Positions 24,758 through 33,577 of a DNA stretch of 42,330 bases are shown here, piece after piece (position 1 is the first letter of the stretch; the number at the start of each line of letters is the position of its first letter). Both the position numbers and the translations under genes were made by a program. Below the pieces are notes generated by a model. That model was not told where the DNA came from and did not search any database. It saw only the letters and a program-made list of their open reading frames with translations. The DNA comes from an uncultured Ignavibacteriales bacterium (GTDB lineage Bacteria; Bacteroidota; Ignavibacteria; Ignavibacteriales; Ignavibacteriaceae): NCBI GenBank assembly GCA_903843135.1, contig CAIMOS010000351.1, positions 1 through 42,330 on the forward strand, written 5' to 3'.

Positions 24758-26290
24758 ATGGAAAATAATTCATTACTAAATTACCTTTTATTTACACCGC
24801 TTGCGGGCGCATTATTAATAATGTTCTTCCCGGCAGGTAAAAAGAATTTAATCCGTTATGCAGGGCTGGCAGTATCGCTTGCGGCATTTGTTGTCTCCCT
24901 TTTTGTTTATGCCGGCTTTAATAACGCAGTGTACAGTTTTAGTTCGTTCCAGTTTGAATTCAAGTATCAGTGGATCGAAGGACTGAACATTTCATATTTC
25001 GTGGGTATCGACGGACTTTCCCTGATTCTGATTCTGCTCACCACATTCCTGACTCCGCTGACGCTTCTTTCAACGTGGAGCTCGATCCAGAATAAAGTTA
25101 AAGAATTCACCTTCTTTATGCTCGTTCTGGAAATGGGAATGATAGGCGTATTTGTCTCCCTGGATCTTTTCCTCTTTTATATATTCTGGGAAGCAATGCT
25201 CATCCCGATGTATTTTATTATCGGAATATGGGGAGGGGAGAGGAGAATTTACGCGTCGATAAAGTTCTTTATTTACACAATGTTCGGAAGTTTGCTGATG
25301 CTTGTTGCTATCATCTGGCTCGCAGTAAATGCTTCCGCAACGACCGGCTATTTTACAACTAATCTTATTGAACTTTACAGTGTCGCTCCGACACTCGGAA
25401 TCAATATCCAGGTTTACCTGTTCCTGGCATTCGCCTTCAGCTTCGCGATCAAAGTTCCGCTGTTCCCGCTGCATACCTGGCTTCCGGATGCGCACGTTGA
25501 AGCGCCGACCGCCGGCAGCGTTATACTTGCCGGAGTTTTGCTGAAGATGGGAACATACGGATTAGTCCGTTTCTGCCTGCCGCTGTTTCCGCAAGCCTCA
25601 GTGCAATATGCCGGATGGATAGCATTGCTGGCCGTTATAGGCGTTATTTATGGCGCACTTGTGGCAATGGTCCAAAAGGATATGAAGAAACTGGTTGCTT
25701 ATTCATCAGTGTCTCACCTCGGATTTGTTGTTCTTGGAATATTCGCGTTTACTCAGGAGTCGATGCAGGGCGCAATTATCCAGATGATCAATCACGGTTT
25801 ATCGACGGGCGCGCTCTTCCTTATGGTGGGTTTTGTTTACGAAAGAACACATACGCGTGAGATTGCAAGGTACGGCGGAATCGCGCGGATCGTTCCTGTG
25901 TACTCGACTTTTATGATGATAGTTACTCTGTCCTCAATCGGGTTGCCCGGGCTTAACGGATTTATCGGTGAGTTTTTAATCCTTATCGGTTCATTTAAAT
26001 CACCGGTGCTCTCAAACTGGATGTTTACGATATTCGCCGCGAGCGGAGTTATATTCGCCGCTGTTTATATGCTTTGGATGTATCAGCGTGTCTTCTTCGG
26101 TCCGGTTAAAGATGAAAAACTTGAAAAACTTACAGATATGACCGGGACAGAGATGTTTATCGTTGCATCACTTATAGTATTTATAGTTTGGATCGGTGTT
26201 TACCCGTCTACTTTCCTGGGACTTACAGACACATATTCAGCATCGCTCGTTAATTCGATCCTGAATACAAACGGCATAATAACTAAATAA
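24758..26290 (+). CDS. nuoM: NADH-quinone oxidoreductase subunit M
   Basis: Second antiporter-like pumping subunit, 510 residues with about 14 helices. The helix-5 region FYIFWEAMLIPMYFIIGIWGG carries the conserved Glu, and FAIKVPLFPLHTWLPDAHVEAPT carries the conserved Lys and the LPDAH motif typical of NuoM. Downstream it is followed by a transporter gene instead of nuoN, with 43 bases between them. Confidence 0.95.
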   Translation: MENNSLLNYLLFTPLAGALLIMFFPAGKKNLIRYAGLAVSLAAFVVSLFVYAGFNNAVYSFSSFQFEFKYQWIEGLNISYFVGIDGLSLILILLTTFLTPLTLLSTWSSIQNKVKEFTFFMLVLEMGMIGVFVSLDLFLFYIFWEAMLIPMYFIIGIWGGERRIYASIKFFIYTMFGSLLMLVAIIWLAVNASATTGYFTTNLIELYSVAPTLGINIQVYLFLAFAFSFAIKVPLFPLHTWLPDAHVEAPTAGSVILAGVLLKMGTYGLVRFCLPLFPQASVQYAGWIALLAVIGVIYGALVAMVQKDMKKLVAYSSVSHLGFVVLGIFAFTQESMQGAIIQMINHGLSTGALFLMVGFVYERTHTREIARYGGIARIVPVYSTFMMIVTLSSIGLPGLNGFIGEFLILIGSFKSPVLSNWMFTIFAASGVIFAAVYMLWMYQRVFFGPVKDEKLEKLTDMTGTEMFIVASLIVFIVWIGVYPSTFLGLTDTYSASLVNSILNTNGIITK

Positions 26291-26333
26291 AAGAGTTAAG
26301 AAAGATGTTCTTAATAACAAGGTGGGATGACCA

Positions 26334-27629
26334 ATGCACGTGATCCCGCCTTTCTATTTAGTTATACCGTTCGTCGCGATGCTTCTGCTGATCGCGACGG
26401 GGCCCATTCTTTTTCCTCACTTCTGGGAGAAAAATTATCCGGTAATAAGTATCCTGCTGGGGCTGATAGTAGGATCGCATTACCTTTTAGTTTACCGCGA
26501 TTTTATCAGCCCTTACCACACGCTGCGGGAGTATCTTTCATTTATTCTCCTGTTAGGGTCTTTATTTACGGTTACGGGCGGTATACTTGTAAATCTTGAA
26601 ATGGCCCCGACTCCGCTGAATAATGTATTGTTCCTTTTCAGCGGCGCCGTCATTTCGAATCTTATTGGCACCACCGGCGCATCGATGCTTATGATCAGGC
26701 CATACCTGAAAATAAACGGACATAAACTCAGGGCTTACCATATAATATTTTTTATATTCATTGTCAGCAATATGGGAGGCGCGCTGACTCCGATCGGCGA
26801 TCCGCCTTTGTTTCTGGGGTTCCTGCGAGGTGTCCCATTTTTCTGGGTACTTGAGAATGTGATCACTTTATGGCTCCCGGCAATAGCGGCTGTACTGCTC
26901 ATCTTCTATTTTATTGACAGAAAACATTCCAAGAGATTTGAAGATGAAATTGAGGAGAAATCGTTCAGTGTCCGGTTTATTGGCAGACGGAATTTTATAT
27001 TTCTCTTACTTATTATTTTAGGAGTATTCCTCGATCCGGCTGTTTTCAGTTTCGTCCCGGAAATTACTTTTTTACCCCTGGGAGTGAGAGAAATTGTTTT
27101 TATTGCCATTTCGGTTTTATCATTCAGGTATGCTAATAAAGAAGCCATCGCAAAGAACGAGTTCAATTTCGGCCCGATTAAAGAAGTCGGTTACTTGTTC
27201 TTCGGAATATTTTTTACTATGATTCCTGCACTTCAGTTGGTGTCTTACGAGGCGTCAGTATTTAAAGACGCGCTTAACCAGACAACTTTTTTCTGGGCAA
27301 CGGGTATAGCTTCTTCAATACTTGATAATGCTCCGACATACCTGAACTTTCTGAGCGCGGCGATGGGGAAGTATTCGCTTAACGTAAATCTACAGGGCGA
27401 TGTGCGGCACTTCGTAACGCAGGATATGATATATCTGAAAGCAATATCTGTGGCTGCTGTTTTCTTTGGAGCAATGACCTATATCGGCAACGGCCCTAAT
27501 TTTATGGTTAAGTCTATAAGCGAACGCTACGGCGTAAAAATGCCGGGATTTTTCGAATACATTTACAAATACTCTATACCGGTATTACTTCCGGTGTTTT
27601 TTATCGTGTGGCTTATAGTATTTCGTTAA
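26334..27629 (+). CDS. NhaD/CitMHS-type ion transporter inside the nuo cluster
   Basis: A 431-residue inner-membrane protein with about 11-12 helices. It resembles the sodium:proton antiporter/citrate-transporter branch of the ion-transporter superfamily (CitMHS_2-like). The recognisable stretch SNMGGALTPIGDPPLFLGFL contains the re-entrant-loop motif, and SSILDNAPTYLNF is the second (IT superfamily) motif. The likely role is exchange of Na+ for H+, but a carboxylate substrate is not excluded. AAGGTGG lies eight bases before the ATG. It is inserted between nuoM and nuoN on the same strand, and a hairpin separates it from nuoN. GC and codon style look like its neighbours, so recent transfer is not evident. 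Confidence 0.82.
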   Translation: MHVIPPFYLVIPFVAMLLLIATGPILFPHFWEKNYPVISILLGLIVGSHYLLVYRDFISPYHTLREYLSFILLLGSLFTVTGGILVNLEMAPTPLNNVLFLFSGAVISNLIGTTGASMLMIRPYLKINGHKLRAYHIIFFIFIVSNMGGALTPIGDPPLFLGFLRGVPFFWVLENVITLWLPAIAAVLLIFYFIDRKHSKRFEDEIEEKSFSVRFIGRRNFIFLLLIILGVFLDPAVFSFVPEITFLPLGVREIVFIAISVLSFRYANKEAIAKNEFNFGPIKEVGYLFFGIFFTMIPALQLVSYEASVFKDALNQTTFFWATGIASSILDNAPTYLNFLSAAMGKYSLNVNLQGDVRHFVTQDMIYLKAISVAAVFFGAMTYIGNGPNFMVKSISERYGVKMPGFFEYIYKYSIPVLLPVFFIVWLIVFR

Positions 27630-27639
27630 GTATATGATA

Positions 27640-27690
27640 GGTTTATCTCCATTTTGATTTCAAATACTTGAGATAAACCCTTATTTTTAA
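27640..27690 (+). terminator. Hairpin between the ion transporter gene and nuoN
   Basis: A 10-bp perfect stem GGTTTATCTC/GAGATAAACC (27640-27679) with a 20-base loop, followed by CTTATTTTTAA. Within an otherwise tight operon it could partly terminate or process the transcript, lowering nuoN relative to upstream genes, or mark a new promoter region in the AT-rich 50 bases before nuoN. Confidence 0.55.
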
Positions 27691-27729
27691 TATTTATTGT
27701 AAAAAATTTAATAAACGAGAATAAAATAT

Positions 27730-29157
27730 ATGGTGTTTACCAGTCAGGATCTGATCAGTCTTTCCCCCGTATTGTTGATAGCCGCGGGAATCCTAGTCAC
27801 TCTTACAATCGAAATGTTTACCAAAGAGAGTGAAGGAATTCTGGGATGGTTCAGTTTCGCGCTTCTGCTAGGAGTGGCTTACCTTTCCCTCTTCCTAATA
27901 GATTCTCCTACGATGTTATTCGGAGAAAAGTTCGTTACCGGCGGAAGAGTTAATATATTTTTCTTCCTTTTCAATTTCGGAGCCGCGATAGTTGTCCTGC
28001 TGTCGATGGATTATATGAAGAAGGCGGGAATTTATTACGGTGAATACTATATAATCCTGATGTCTTCAGTGCTCGGTATGATGATGATTGCCGGCGCCAC
28101 AGACTTCATTATGATATTCATCGGTCTCGAACAGATGTCGGTTTGCTTTTATATCCTCGCCGGATTCAACAGGAAAAATGAAAAGTCGCTTGAAGCAGCG
28201 CTGAAGTATTTCCTTCTCGGTTCCTTTGCAACCGGTTTCCTGGTATACGGCTTAGGTTTGATATACGGGACCAATGGCTCGCTCTCAATCACTGCGATGA
28301 CATTGAATTATGAAGTTTTAAGATCGAATCCGATGTTCCTGACGGGAATGCTTCTGTTTATTATCGGTTTCTCATTTAAAATTGCCGCGGTACCTTTCCA
28401 TATGTGGGTACCGGATGTTTACCAGGGAGCGCCAACCACAGTTTCTGCTCTGCTTTCAACAACAGGAAAAGTTGCGGCATTCAGCGCTCTTATTTTAGTT
28501 TTCTCACCGCTTATTCAGGCCGCATATCCTGCATTTTTTACTCCGGTTGTCGCGACACTTGCGGTGCTTTCTATGCTTTACGGAAGTATTGTCGCCATAT
28601 CACAGAATGACCTGAAGAGAATGCTTGCATACTCTTCAATTGCGCACGCGGGATATATGCTCATTGGTCTGGCTGCCTGGAATGACAAGGGAATTTCCGG
28701 CGTCATCTTCTATCTCACTGCATACACATTTATGAACCTGGCGGCTTTCGGGCTTATCAGTCTAGTCGAAAAACGTGACCTGCGCGGAACCGAATTCAAC
28801 GATTTCAAAGGGTTGGGCACGAAGCAGCCTCTTATTGCGGGACTCCTCGCGCTGACAATGTTTGCGCTATCAGGTATTCCGCCATTTGCGGGCTTCTTTG
28901 GTAAATATTATGTCTTTGTAGCCGCCATTGAATCAGGAATGACCTGGCTCGCCATTATTGGTGTGCTGTCCAGCGTTATAAGTGTTTATTTCTATTTAAG
29001 GCTCACAGTTGTAATGTACTTTGATAATTCTGATGAAATGGTTCTGATATCACCGACAACTTCAGCAATGCTCGGAATTATGATTTCGGTTTTACTGATA
29101 ATCATTATGGGTGTCGCGCCGGGATCGATTCTTAATCTGATTAACAATACTTTATAA
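27730..29157 (+). CDS. nuoN: NADH-quinone oxidoreductase subunit N
   Basis: Third antiporter-like pumping subunit of complex I, 475 residues with about 14 helices. The Glu-bearing IFIGLEQMSVCFYILAGF and the Lys-bearing FKIAAVPFHMWVPDVYQGAPTTVSAL are present; WVPDVYQGAPT is the NuoN signature that distinguishes it from L and M. It lies 100 bases after the ion transporter and five bases before nnr, so the metabolite-repair gene is probably on the same mRNA. Confidence 0.95.
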   Translation: MVFTSQDLISLSPVLLIAAGILVTLTIEMFTKESEGILGWFSFALLLGVAYLSLFLIDSPTMLFGEKFVTGGRVNIFFFLFNFGAAIVVLLSMDYMKKAGIYYGEYYIILMSSVLGMMMIAGATDFIMIFIGLEQMSVCFYILAGFNRKNEKSLEAALKYFLLGSFATGFLVYGLGLIYGTNGSLSITAMTLNYEVLRSNPMFLTGMLLFIIGFSFKIAAVPFHMWVPDVYQGAPTTVSALLSTTGKVAAFSALILVFSPLIQAAYPAFFTPVVATLAVLSMLYGSIVAISQNDLKRMLAYSSIAHAGYMLIGLAAWNDKGISGVIFYLTAYTFMNLAAFGLISLVEKRDLRGTEFNDFKGLGTKQPLIAGLLALTMFALSGIPPFAGFFGKYYVFVAAIESGMTWLAIIGVLSSVISVYFYLRLTVVMYFDNSDEMVLISPTTSAMLGIMISVLLIIIMGVAPGSILNLINNTL

Positions 29158-29162
29158 AAAAT

Positions 29163-30737
29163 ATGCTGCCATTATATACAACAGGCCAGGTAAGAAAAGT
29201 TGACAGCGATGCTATCAACTATTTCTCATACCCATCGCTTCTGCTGATGGAGAACGCCGCGATCAATTCTGTTAACATTTCGATCGAGAAACTCAGTCTC
29301 GATTCCAAGTATGACCGGATTGCCGTGATATGCGGAAAGGGAAATAACGGCGGCGACGGTTTTGCTATTGCCCGTCATTTCGCTCTCAGGGGCTACAAAG
29401 TTGAAGTATTCTCATTATACAAGGATGAAGAACTTACTGATGACGCCACAGTTAACTGTCAGATCCTTAAAAAATTATCTGAAGCATTACCTGATATCTT
29501 CGTTGGTTCAATAAATTCAAGCTATTATAAAGCAGCCTTGCTAAGTGCCACAGTAGTTGTAGACGCAATTCTGGGCAGCGGCGCCAAAGGCAAATTATCG
29601 GCCGAGATCTCAGAGACGGTAAAGTTCCTTAATGAACTTCCTGCCAAGAAAGTTGCGATCGATATTCCTACAGGCGTTGACGGAGATACAGGATATTATT
29701 TCCCTGATGAAGCTTTCGCGGCAGATCTTACAATTTCACTCGGCGAATTCAAAATGGGTTTATTCACACCCAAAGCTCTTGAAGTATGCGGCGATATCGT
29801 AAGGGGAGATATCGGAGTTGACAGATCAATGTACCTTAATGAGGGTGCGGCAAACTATCTCATTGAACCGGAAGACGCATATTTCTCGCTTCCCGAACGT
29901 GAGAGAACACTGCACAAATATTCCCACGGCAGGGTACAGGCAATTGCCGGATCGAAGTTTTTTCCGGGAGCTGCGTTACTTGCCGCCCATTCCGCATTAA
30001 AAATAGGCGCCGGCGCTGTGAAAATCTTCGCGCCTGTTTCACTGAAGGATATGATTTTTCCAACACACGAGTCGGAACTGGTTTTTGACTTCTATGAGGA
30101 CCGTAAAAAAGGTTTTCTGACCGTTGAAGTTGCGAAAAAATTATGTAAAGAGATGGACTCGAGTAAGGTCATCCTTATCGGGCCGGGCCTCGGCAGGGAT
30201 GCACAGACGAAGAAAGCAATTGTTGCCCTCATTAAGGCAACCGCCGACATTCCGGGAGTTATTGACGCTGACGCGCTCAATGCGATTTCCGGAGGCATTT
30301 ATACTACGCTGAATCTCAAGAACAAGATACTCACTCCGCATCTTGGCGAATTTGCCGTATTGACCGGAATGAAACCTGCTGATATTGAAAAAGATGTTTA
30401 TGCAGCAGGCAGAAGATTCACTGAAGAAACAGGCGCTTATCTTATTCTCAAATCCGCCAGAACTATGATTTTTTCTCCTGAGGGAAATACTTTTGTCAAT
30501 TCACTCGGAAACTCCGGTATGGCAAAGATAGGCACAGGAGATGTTCTGACGGGTGCAATTGCGGGGCTGCTTGCGCAGTCAAATGATCTGGAGAGTGCTG
30601 CAATCTCGGGCGTGTTTTTACACAGCCTGTCCGCAGATTTATTGAAAGAGAGGGAGACGGAATATGGGTATACAGCCACGCAGATCAAAGAAAATTTACC
30701 CGGGGCGATTAAATTTTTACAGAAGTCTTTTGCTTAA
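29163..30737 (+). CDS. nnr: Bifunctional NAD(P)HX epimerase/dehydratase
   Basis: Repairs hydrated NADH/NADPH: the N-terminal YjeF domain (about residues 1-215, GKGNNGGDGFAIARH) epimerises S/R-NAD(P)HX and the C-terminal dehydratase (about 225-515) restores NAD(P)H using ADP or ATP. The dehydratase shows GPGLGRD, DADALNAI, TPHLGEF and the catalytic GTGDVLTG. At 524 residues it is full length for the fused bacterial form. It follows nuoN by five bases; coupling NADH repair to NADH oxidation is metabolically sensible but is inference. Confidence 0.93.
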   Translation: MLPLYTTGQVRKVDSDAINYFSYPSLLLMENAAINSVNISIEKLSLDSKYDRIAVICGKGNNGGDGFAIARHFALRGYKVEVFSLYKDEELTDDATVNCQILKKLSEALPDIFVGSINSSYYKAALLSATVVVDAILGSGAKGKLSAEISETVKFLNELPAKKVAIDIPTGVDGDTGYYFPDEAFAADLTISLGEFKMGLFTPKALEVCGDIVRGDIGVDRSMYLNEGAANYLIEPEDAYFSLPERERTLHKYSHGRVQAIAGSKFFPGAALLAAHSALKIGAGAVKIFAPVSLKDMIFPTHESELVFDFYEDRKKGFLTVEVAKKLCKEMDSSKVILIGPGLGRDAQTKKAIVALIKATADIPGVIDADALNAISGGIYTTLNLKNKILTPHLGEFAVLTGMKPADIEKDVYAAGRRFTEETGAYLILKSARTMIFSPEGNTFVNSLGNSGMAKIGTGDVLTGAIAGLLAQSNDLESAAISGVFLHSLSADLLKERETEYGYTATQIKENLPGAIKFLQKSFA

Positions 30738-31119
30738 TTATTTAAAGCAACACCGGGCTAAACTGGTATATTTCCCGCTTGCGCTTTACTGGGGAGCATT
30801 GCTGATCGGCACTTCGTTGCCGGGAAGCAAAGCGCCAAATATAACTGTGAACGACAAGATACAGCATCTGGCTGCATTTGCAGGACTCGGGGTTTTATTG
30901 TCGATGACCCTTTTTGTTCAGGAAAAATACAAATTATTAAACCGGCATTTTATGCTCTCATCATTAGCCATAATTACAATTTATGCCGCATTGGATGAAA
31001 TACATCAGATATTCATACCCGGCAGGTCAGCAGATCCGTTTGATCTCCTTTCGGATTTTCTCGGCGCGGTCATCGGCGGATTTTTGTTTATTCTGTTTAA
31101 AAATAAATTTCTTCAATAA
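30664..31119 (+). CDS. VanZ-like membrane protein (start uncertain)
   Basis: A small integral membrane protein of up to 151 residues with four predicted helices and the VanZ-family core: ALYWGALLIGTSLPG, then DKIQHLAAFAGLG, and DEIHQIFIPGRSADPFDLLSDFLGA. VanZ proteins are linked to low-level teicoplanin resistance, but most homologues have unknown function. With ATG 30664 the gene overlaps nnr by 74 bases. A TTG at 30730 would cut the overlap to eight bases and give a more typical short N-terminus (LLNYLKQHRAKLVYFPLALYWG). A GAGGGAGA sequence before the ATG favours the longer form. It lies 39 bases before the next gene. Confidence 0.8.
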   Translation: MGIQPRRSKKIYPGRLNFYRSLLLNYLKQHRAKLVYFPLALYWGALLIGTSLPGSKAPNITVNDKIQHLAAFAGLGVLLSMTLFVQEKYKLLNRHFMLSSLAIITIYAALDEIHQIFIPGRSADPFDLLSDFLGAVIGGFLFILFKNKFLQ

Positions 31120-31158
31120 TCTTAAGTATTCTTTAATTAGTTCTTTTACAAATACACA

Positions 31159-32193
31159 ATGAGATCCAGCAGGAAAAAAAGCTCCGGAAAGCAGTGGAAA
31201 GTCCTTATCCCAATCGGACTTGTTGTAATTGAACTATTTATTCTGACTTACCTGAAATACAGGAATCAGGGGCTTTCCCTCGACTTCTACGGAATAACCT
31301 ACACCGGTAATATTATCAATGCAGTGCTGACTCTTGTGCTGATCGCGGAGATTACGATTCTCAGCATCAGGAAAAGAAGCATTGAAGTATTCAAAGGCGC
31401 TTACTATTTCTTATCGATATCCTTTTTAAGCCTTCTGGCCGGCGGCTGGATATATAATTTCCACCCGATTCAATACCGTTACTATATCTCCGGTTATCCG
31501 ATCAATCATTCGCTCGCCGGTATCTTTTTCCTGATATTTCAGATAACACAGATCATCTGGATAAGTTACCTTTGGCTTCTTCTTTTTAAGGTTAAGAGCC
31601 TGATTCTTCTCAGGTCTTTCGCGAACGGAATTTTTGTGATCAGTTTATTGCTCATCTTCGCCGTTTCATATTCACAGTTTTTGCAAAATCTAAACAAACA
31701 GCTTCTCGGAAATAAGAAAAGCGATATTGGCGTATTGTTCGGAGCTGCTGTAATATCAAAAGACAAACCTTCGGTAACCCTTAAAGGAAGAATTGATAAG
31801 GCTGCAGAGTTGTACAAAAGGGGACAAATACAGCAGATACTCACAACGGGGGGGAATGCTCCCGGCGAGCTCTCAGAAGCGGACGTTGCATACAAATACC
31901 TTGTGCTAAGCGGTGTTCCTAAAGACAGGATAATCAAAGAAAACAAGACAGTCTCAACGGCGGGACAGATCGCTTACATTAAGCAGAGATACTTTCCAAC
32001 AGGAATATCTGATATTTCCGTGACGGTGATAACTGATAAATATCACCTGAACAGAATAAATGAAATGAGTAAATTTTTTAAGATAAAATTAAAATACGCA
32101 GGTACCGATACGGAGTTCCGTACACAGAACCTGATCTTCTACAAGGTCAGGGAGGGTGTGGCGCTTCTGTTATTCTGGTTATTCGGAATTTGA
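31159..32193 (+). CDS. DUF218/SanA-ElyC-like membrane protein
   Basis: A 344-residue protein with about five N-terminal helices (residues ~15-180) and a C-terminal DUF218 domain that begins DIGVLFGAAV and continues TLKGRIDKAAELYKRG, TTGGNAPGELSEADVAYKYL and ENKTVSTAGQ. These match the SanA/ElyC/YdcF family, implicated in cell-envelope integrity and peptidoglycan or lipid-carrier metabolism in enterobacteria; the biochemical activity is not settled. Its position between a VanZ-like gene and nusB may reflect a loose operon. Confidence 0.85.
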   Translation: MRSSRKKSSGKQWKVLIPIGLVVIELFILTYLKYRNQGLSLDFYGITYTGNIINAVLTLVLIAEITILSIRKRSIEVFKGAYYFLSISFLSLLAGGWIYNFHPIQYRYYISGYPINHSLAGIFFLIFQITQIIWISYLWLLLFKVKSLILLRSFANGIFVISLLLIFAVSYSQFLQNLNKQLLGNKKSDIGVLFGAAVISKDKPSVTLKGRIDKAAELYKRGQIQQILTTGGNAPGELSEADVAYKYLVLSGVPKDRIIKENKTVSTAGQIAYIKQRYFPTGISDISVTVITDKYHLNRINEMSKFFKIKLKYAGTDTEFRTQNLIFYKVREGVALLLFWLFGI

Positions 32194-32211
32194 TAAGGAT
32201 GATAAGATTTT

Positions 32212-32670
32212 ATGAGTGACAAAACATTAAGACGAAGGATCATAAGAGAAAAAGTACTTCAGGTGCTTTACGCTTATGAAATGAATCCTGAAGGGCTTGA
32301 CGCCACGATTCAGTATATATCAGGTGAAATTGAGACAGAGGACGGAAAAGAATTCGCATTGGATCTGATCAGGAAAATTGTCAGGTACAAAGCTGAATTG
32401 GACCAGCTGATCACTGAAAATCTGACGAACTGGGCGCTCGACAGGGTAGCGCTGATTGATAAAATTCTTATAAGAATGGGAATCTGCGAACTTCTTCACT
32501 TCTCAGAGATTCCCGTGAAAGTGTCACTTAATGAAGCCGTGGAAATTGCCAAGGTTTACGGAACCAAAGACAGCGCGAAATTTATAAACGGCGTCCTTGA
32601 TTCCATAGCTAAAGATCTTGCCGAAGAAGGTAAAATTTATAAAACAGGCCAGGGGCTTTTAGATAATTAA
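32212..32670 (+). CDS. nusB: Transcription antitermination factor NusB
   Basis: RNA-binding protein that, with NusE/S10, binds boxA in rRNA leaders and prevents premature termination; 152 residues. The all-helical fold is recognisable from RRIIREKVLQVLYAYEMNPEG at the N-terminus, then IDKILIRMGICELLHFSEIP and the C-terminal SLNEAVEIAKVYGTKDSAKFINGVLD, the family signature. It starts 18 bases after the DUF218 gene and overlaps the convergent suhB stop by four bases, so transcripts from the two strands meet here with no visible terminator. Confidence 0.95.
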   Translation: MSDKTLRRRIIREKVLQVLYAYEMNPEGLDATIQYISGEIETEDGKEFALDLIRKIVRYKAELDQLITENLTNWALDRVALIDKILIRMGICELLHFSEIPVKVSLNEAVEIAKVYGTKDSAKFINGVLDSIAKDLAEEGKIYKTGQGLLDN

Positions 32671-33443
32671 GCCTTGAAGTAAGGTTTAATTACAGAGACG
32701 ATCTCATCCTGCACTAACCTGTTCGACGCAAGCACCTGCTTTGTAAAAATATCTGTTTCATTCCCGCTGAAATCCGTTACGATTCCTCCCGCTTCTTCAA
32801 CGAGCAGTTTTCCGGCACAAATATCCCACGGGTGAAGATGCACTTCCCAGAAAGCATCAAAGATACCGTCCGCCACAAAACAAAAATCTATTGCTGCGGA
32901 ACCCAGCCGCCTTACTGCCCTTGCTCTTTTTATAAAATCAACGAAAATTTCCAGTGCGTGCCCGGGATTATCCGCTATATCATAAGGAAATCCTGTAACC
33001 AATAGCGAATGCTTTAATGTATCATTTTTACTTATTGCAAGTTTTCTTCCTCCTTCGAAAGCGCCTGCGCCTTTTTCGGCATAATAAATTTTACCTCGCA
33101 TCACGTCGTTAACAACTCCGGCTATTATCTCGCCGTTTTTCATTAATCCGATTGATACCGAAAAAATCGGCAGGCCGTGCGCAAAATTTGTGGTACCGTC
33201 CAGCGGATCGATGACCCAGAGATATTCTGAACCTCTGTTTTTGTCCGATCCTTCTTCAGCAAGGATTCCGTGTGCGGGGAAATTTTTTGAGATGTAATCA
33301 ACTATCAGTTTCTCTGATTTTTTATCGATTTCCGTAACAAGATTTGAGTCGTTTGTTTTATACTCGATTTCGATTTTTTGACGGTAGCCGCTTCGGACAA
33401 CCTCACCCGCGAGCGCGGAGACTTCCAGAATTTTCTCTAACAT
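32667..33443 (-). CDS. suhB: Inositol monophosphatase family protein
   Basis: Mg2+-dependent phosphatase of 258 residues that hydrolyses myo-inositol 1-phosphate and related sugar phosphates. The three metal-binding motifs are visible: LAEEGSDKN (Glu), WVIDPLDGTTNFAHGLPIF (DxxDGT) and HPWDICAGKLLVEEAGG (WDxxAG). In E. coli SuhB is also part of the rRNA antitermination complex with NusA and NusB. The convergent nusB neighbour is interesting in that light, although the four-base overlap is between stop codons. No terminator is evident. Confidence 0.9.
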   Translation of the reverse strand: MLEKILEVSALAGEVVRSGYRQKIEIEYKTNDSNLVTEIDKKSEKLIVDYISKNFPAHGILAEEGSDKNRGSEYLWVIDPLDGTTNFAHGLPIFSVSIGLMKNGEIIAGVVNDVMRGKIYYAEKGAGAFEGGRKLAISKNDTLKHSLLVTGFPYDIADNPGHALEIFVDFIKRARAVRRLGSAAIDFCFVADGIFDAFWEVHLHPWDICAGKLLVEEAGGIVTDFSGNETDIFTKQVLASNRLVQDEIVSVIKPYFKA

Positions 33444-33577
33444 AGTAAGTATTAATTCACTTTCATTTTTTACACTCCAAATTTAATCTTTATCGGGCAA
33501 ATATCTGAGGTCCATTTCAGCAGCATTTTATTGGAAAGAATTTTATAACTTAAAAAGATAAATAAACGGATTTTTAT

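Noticed and set aside
25070-25495. 141-residue minus-strand open frame opposite nuoM
   Set aside because: Highly charged composition, no recognisable motif, and full overlap with a conserved gene; treated as a shadow.
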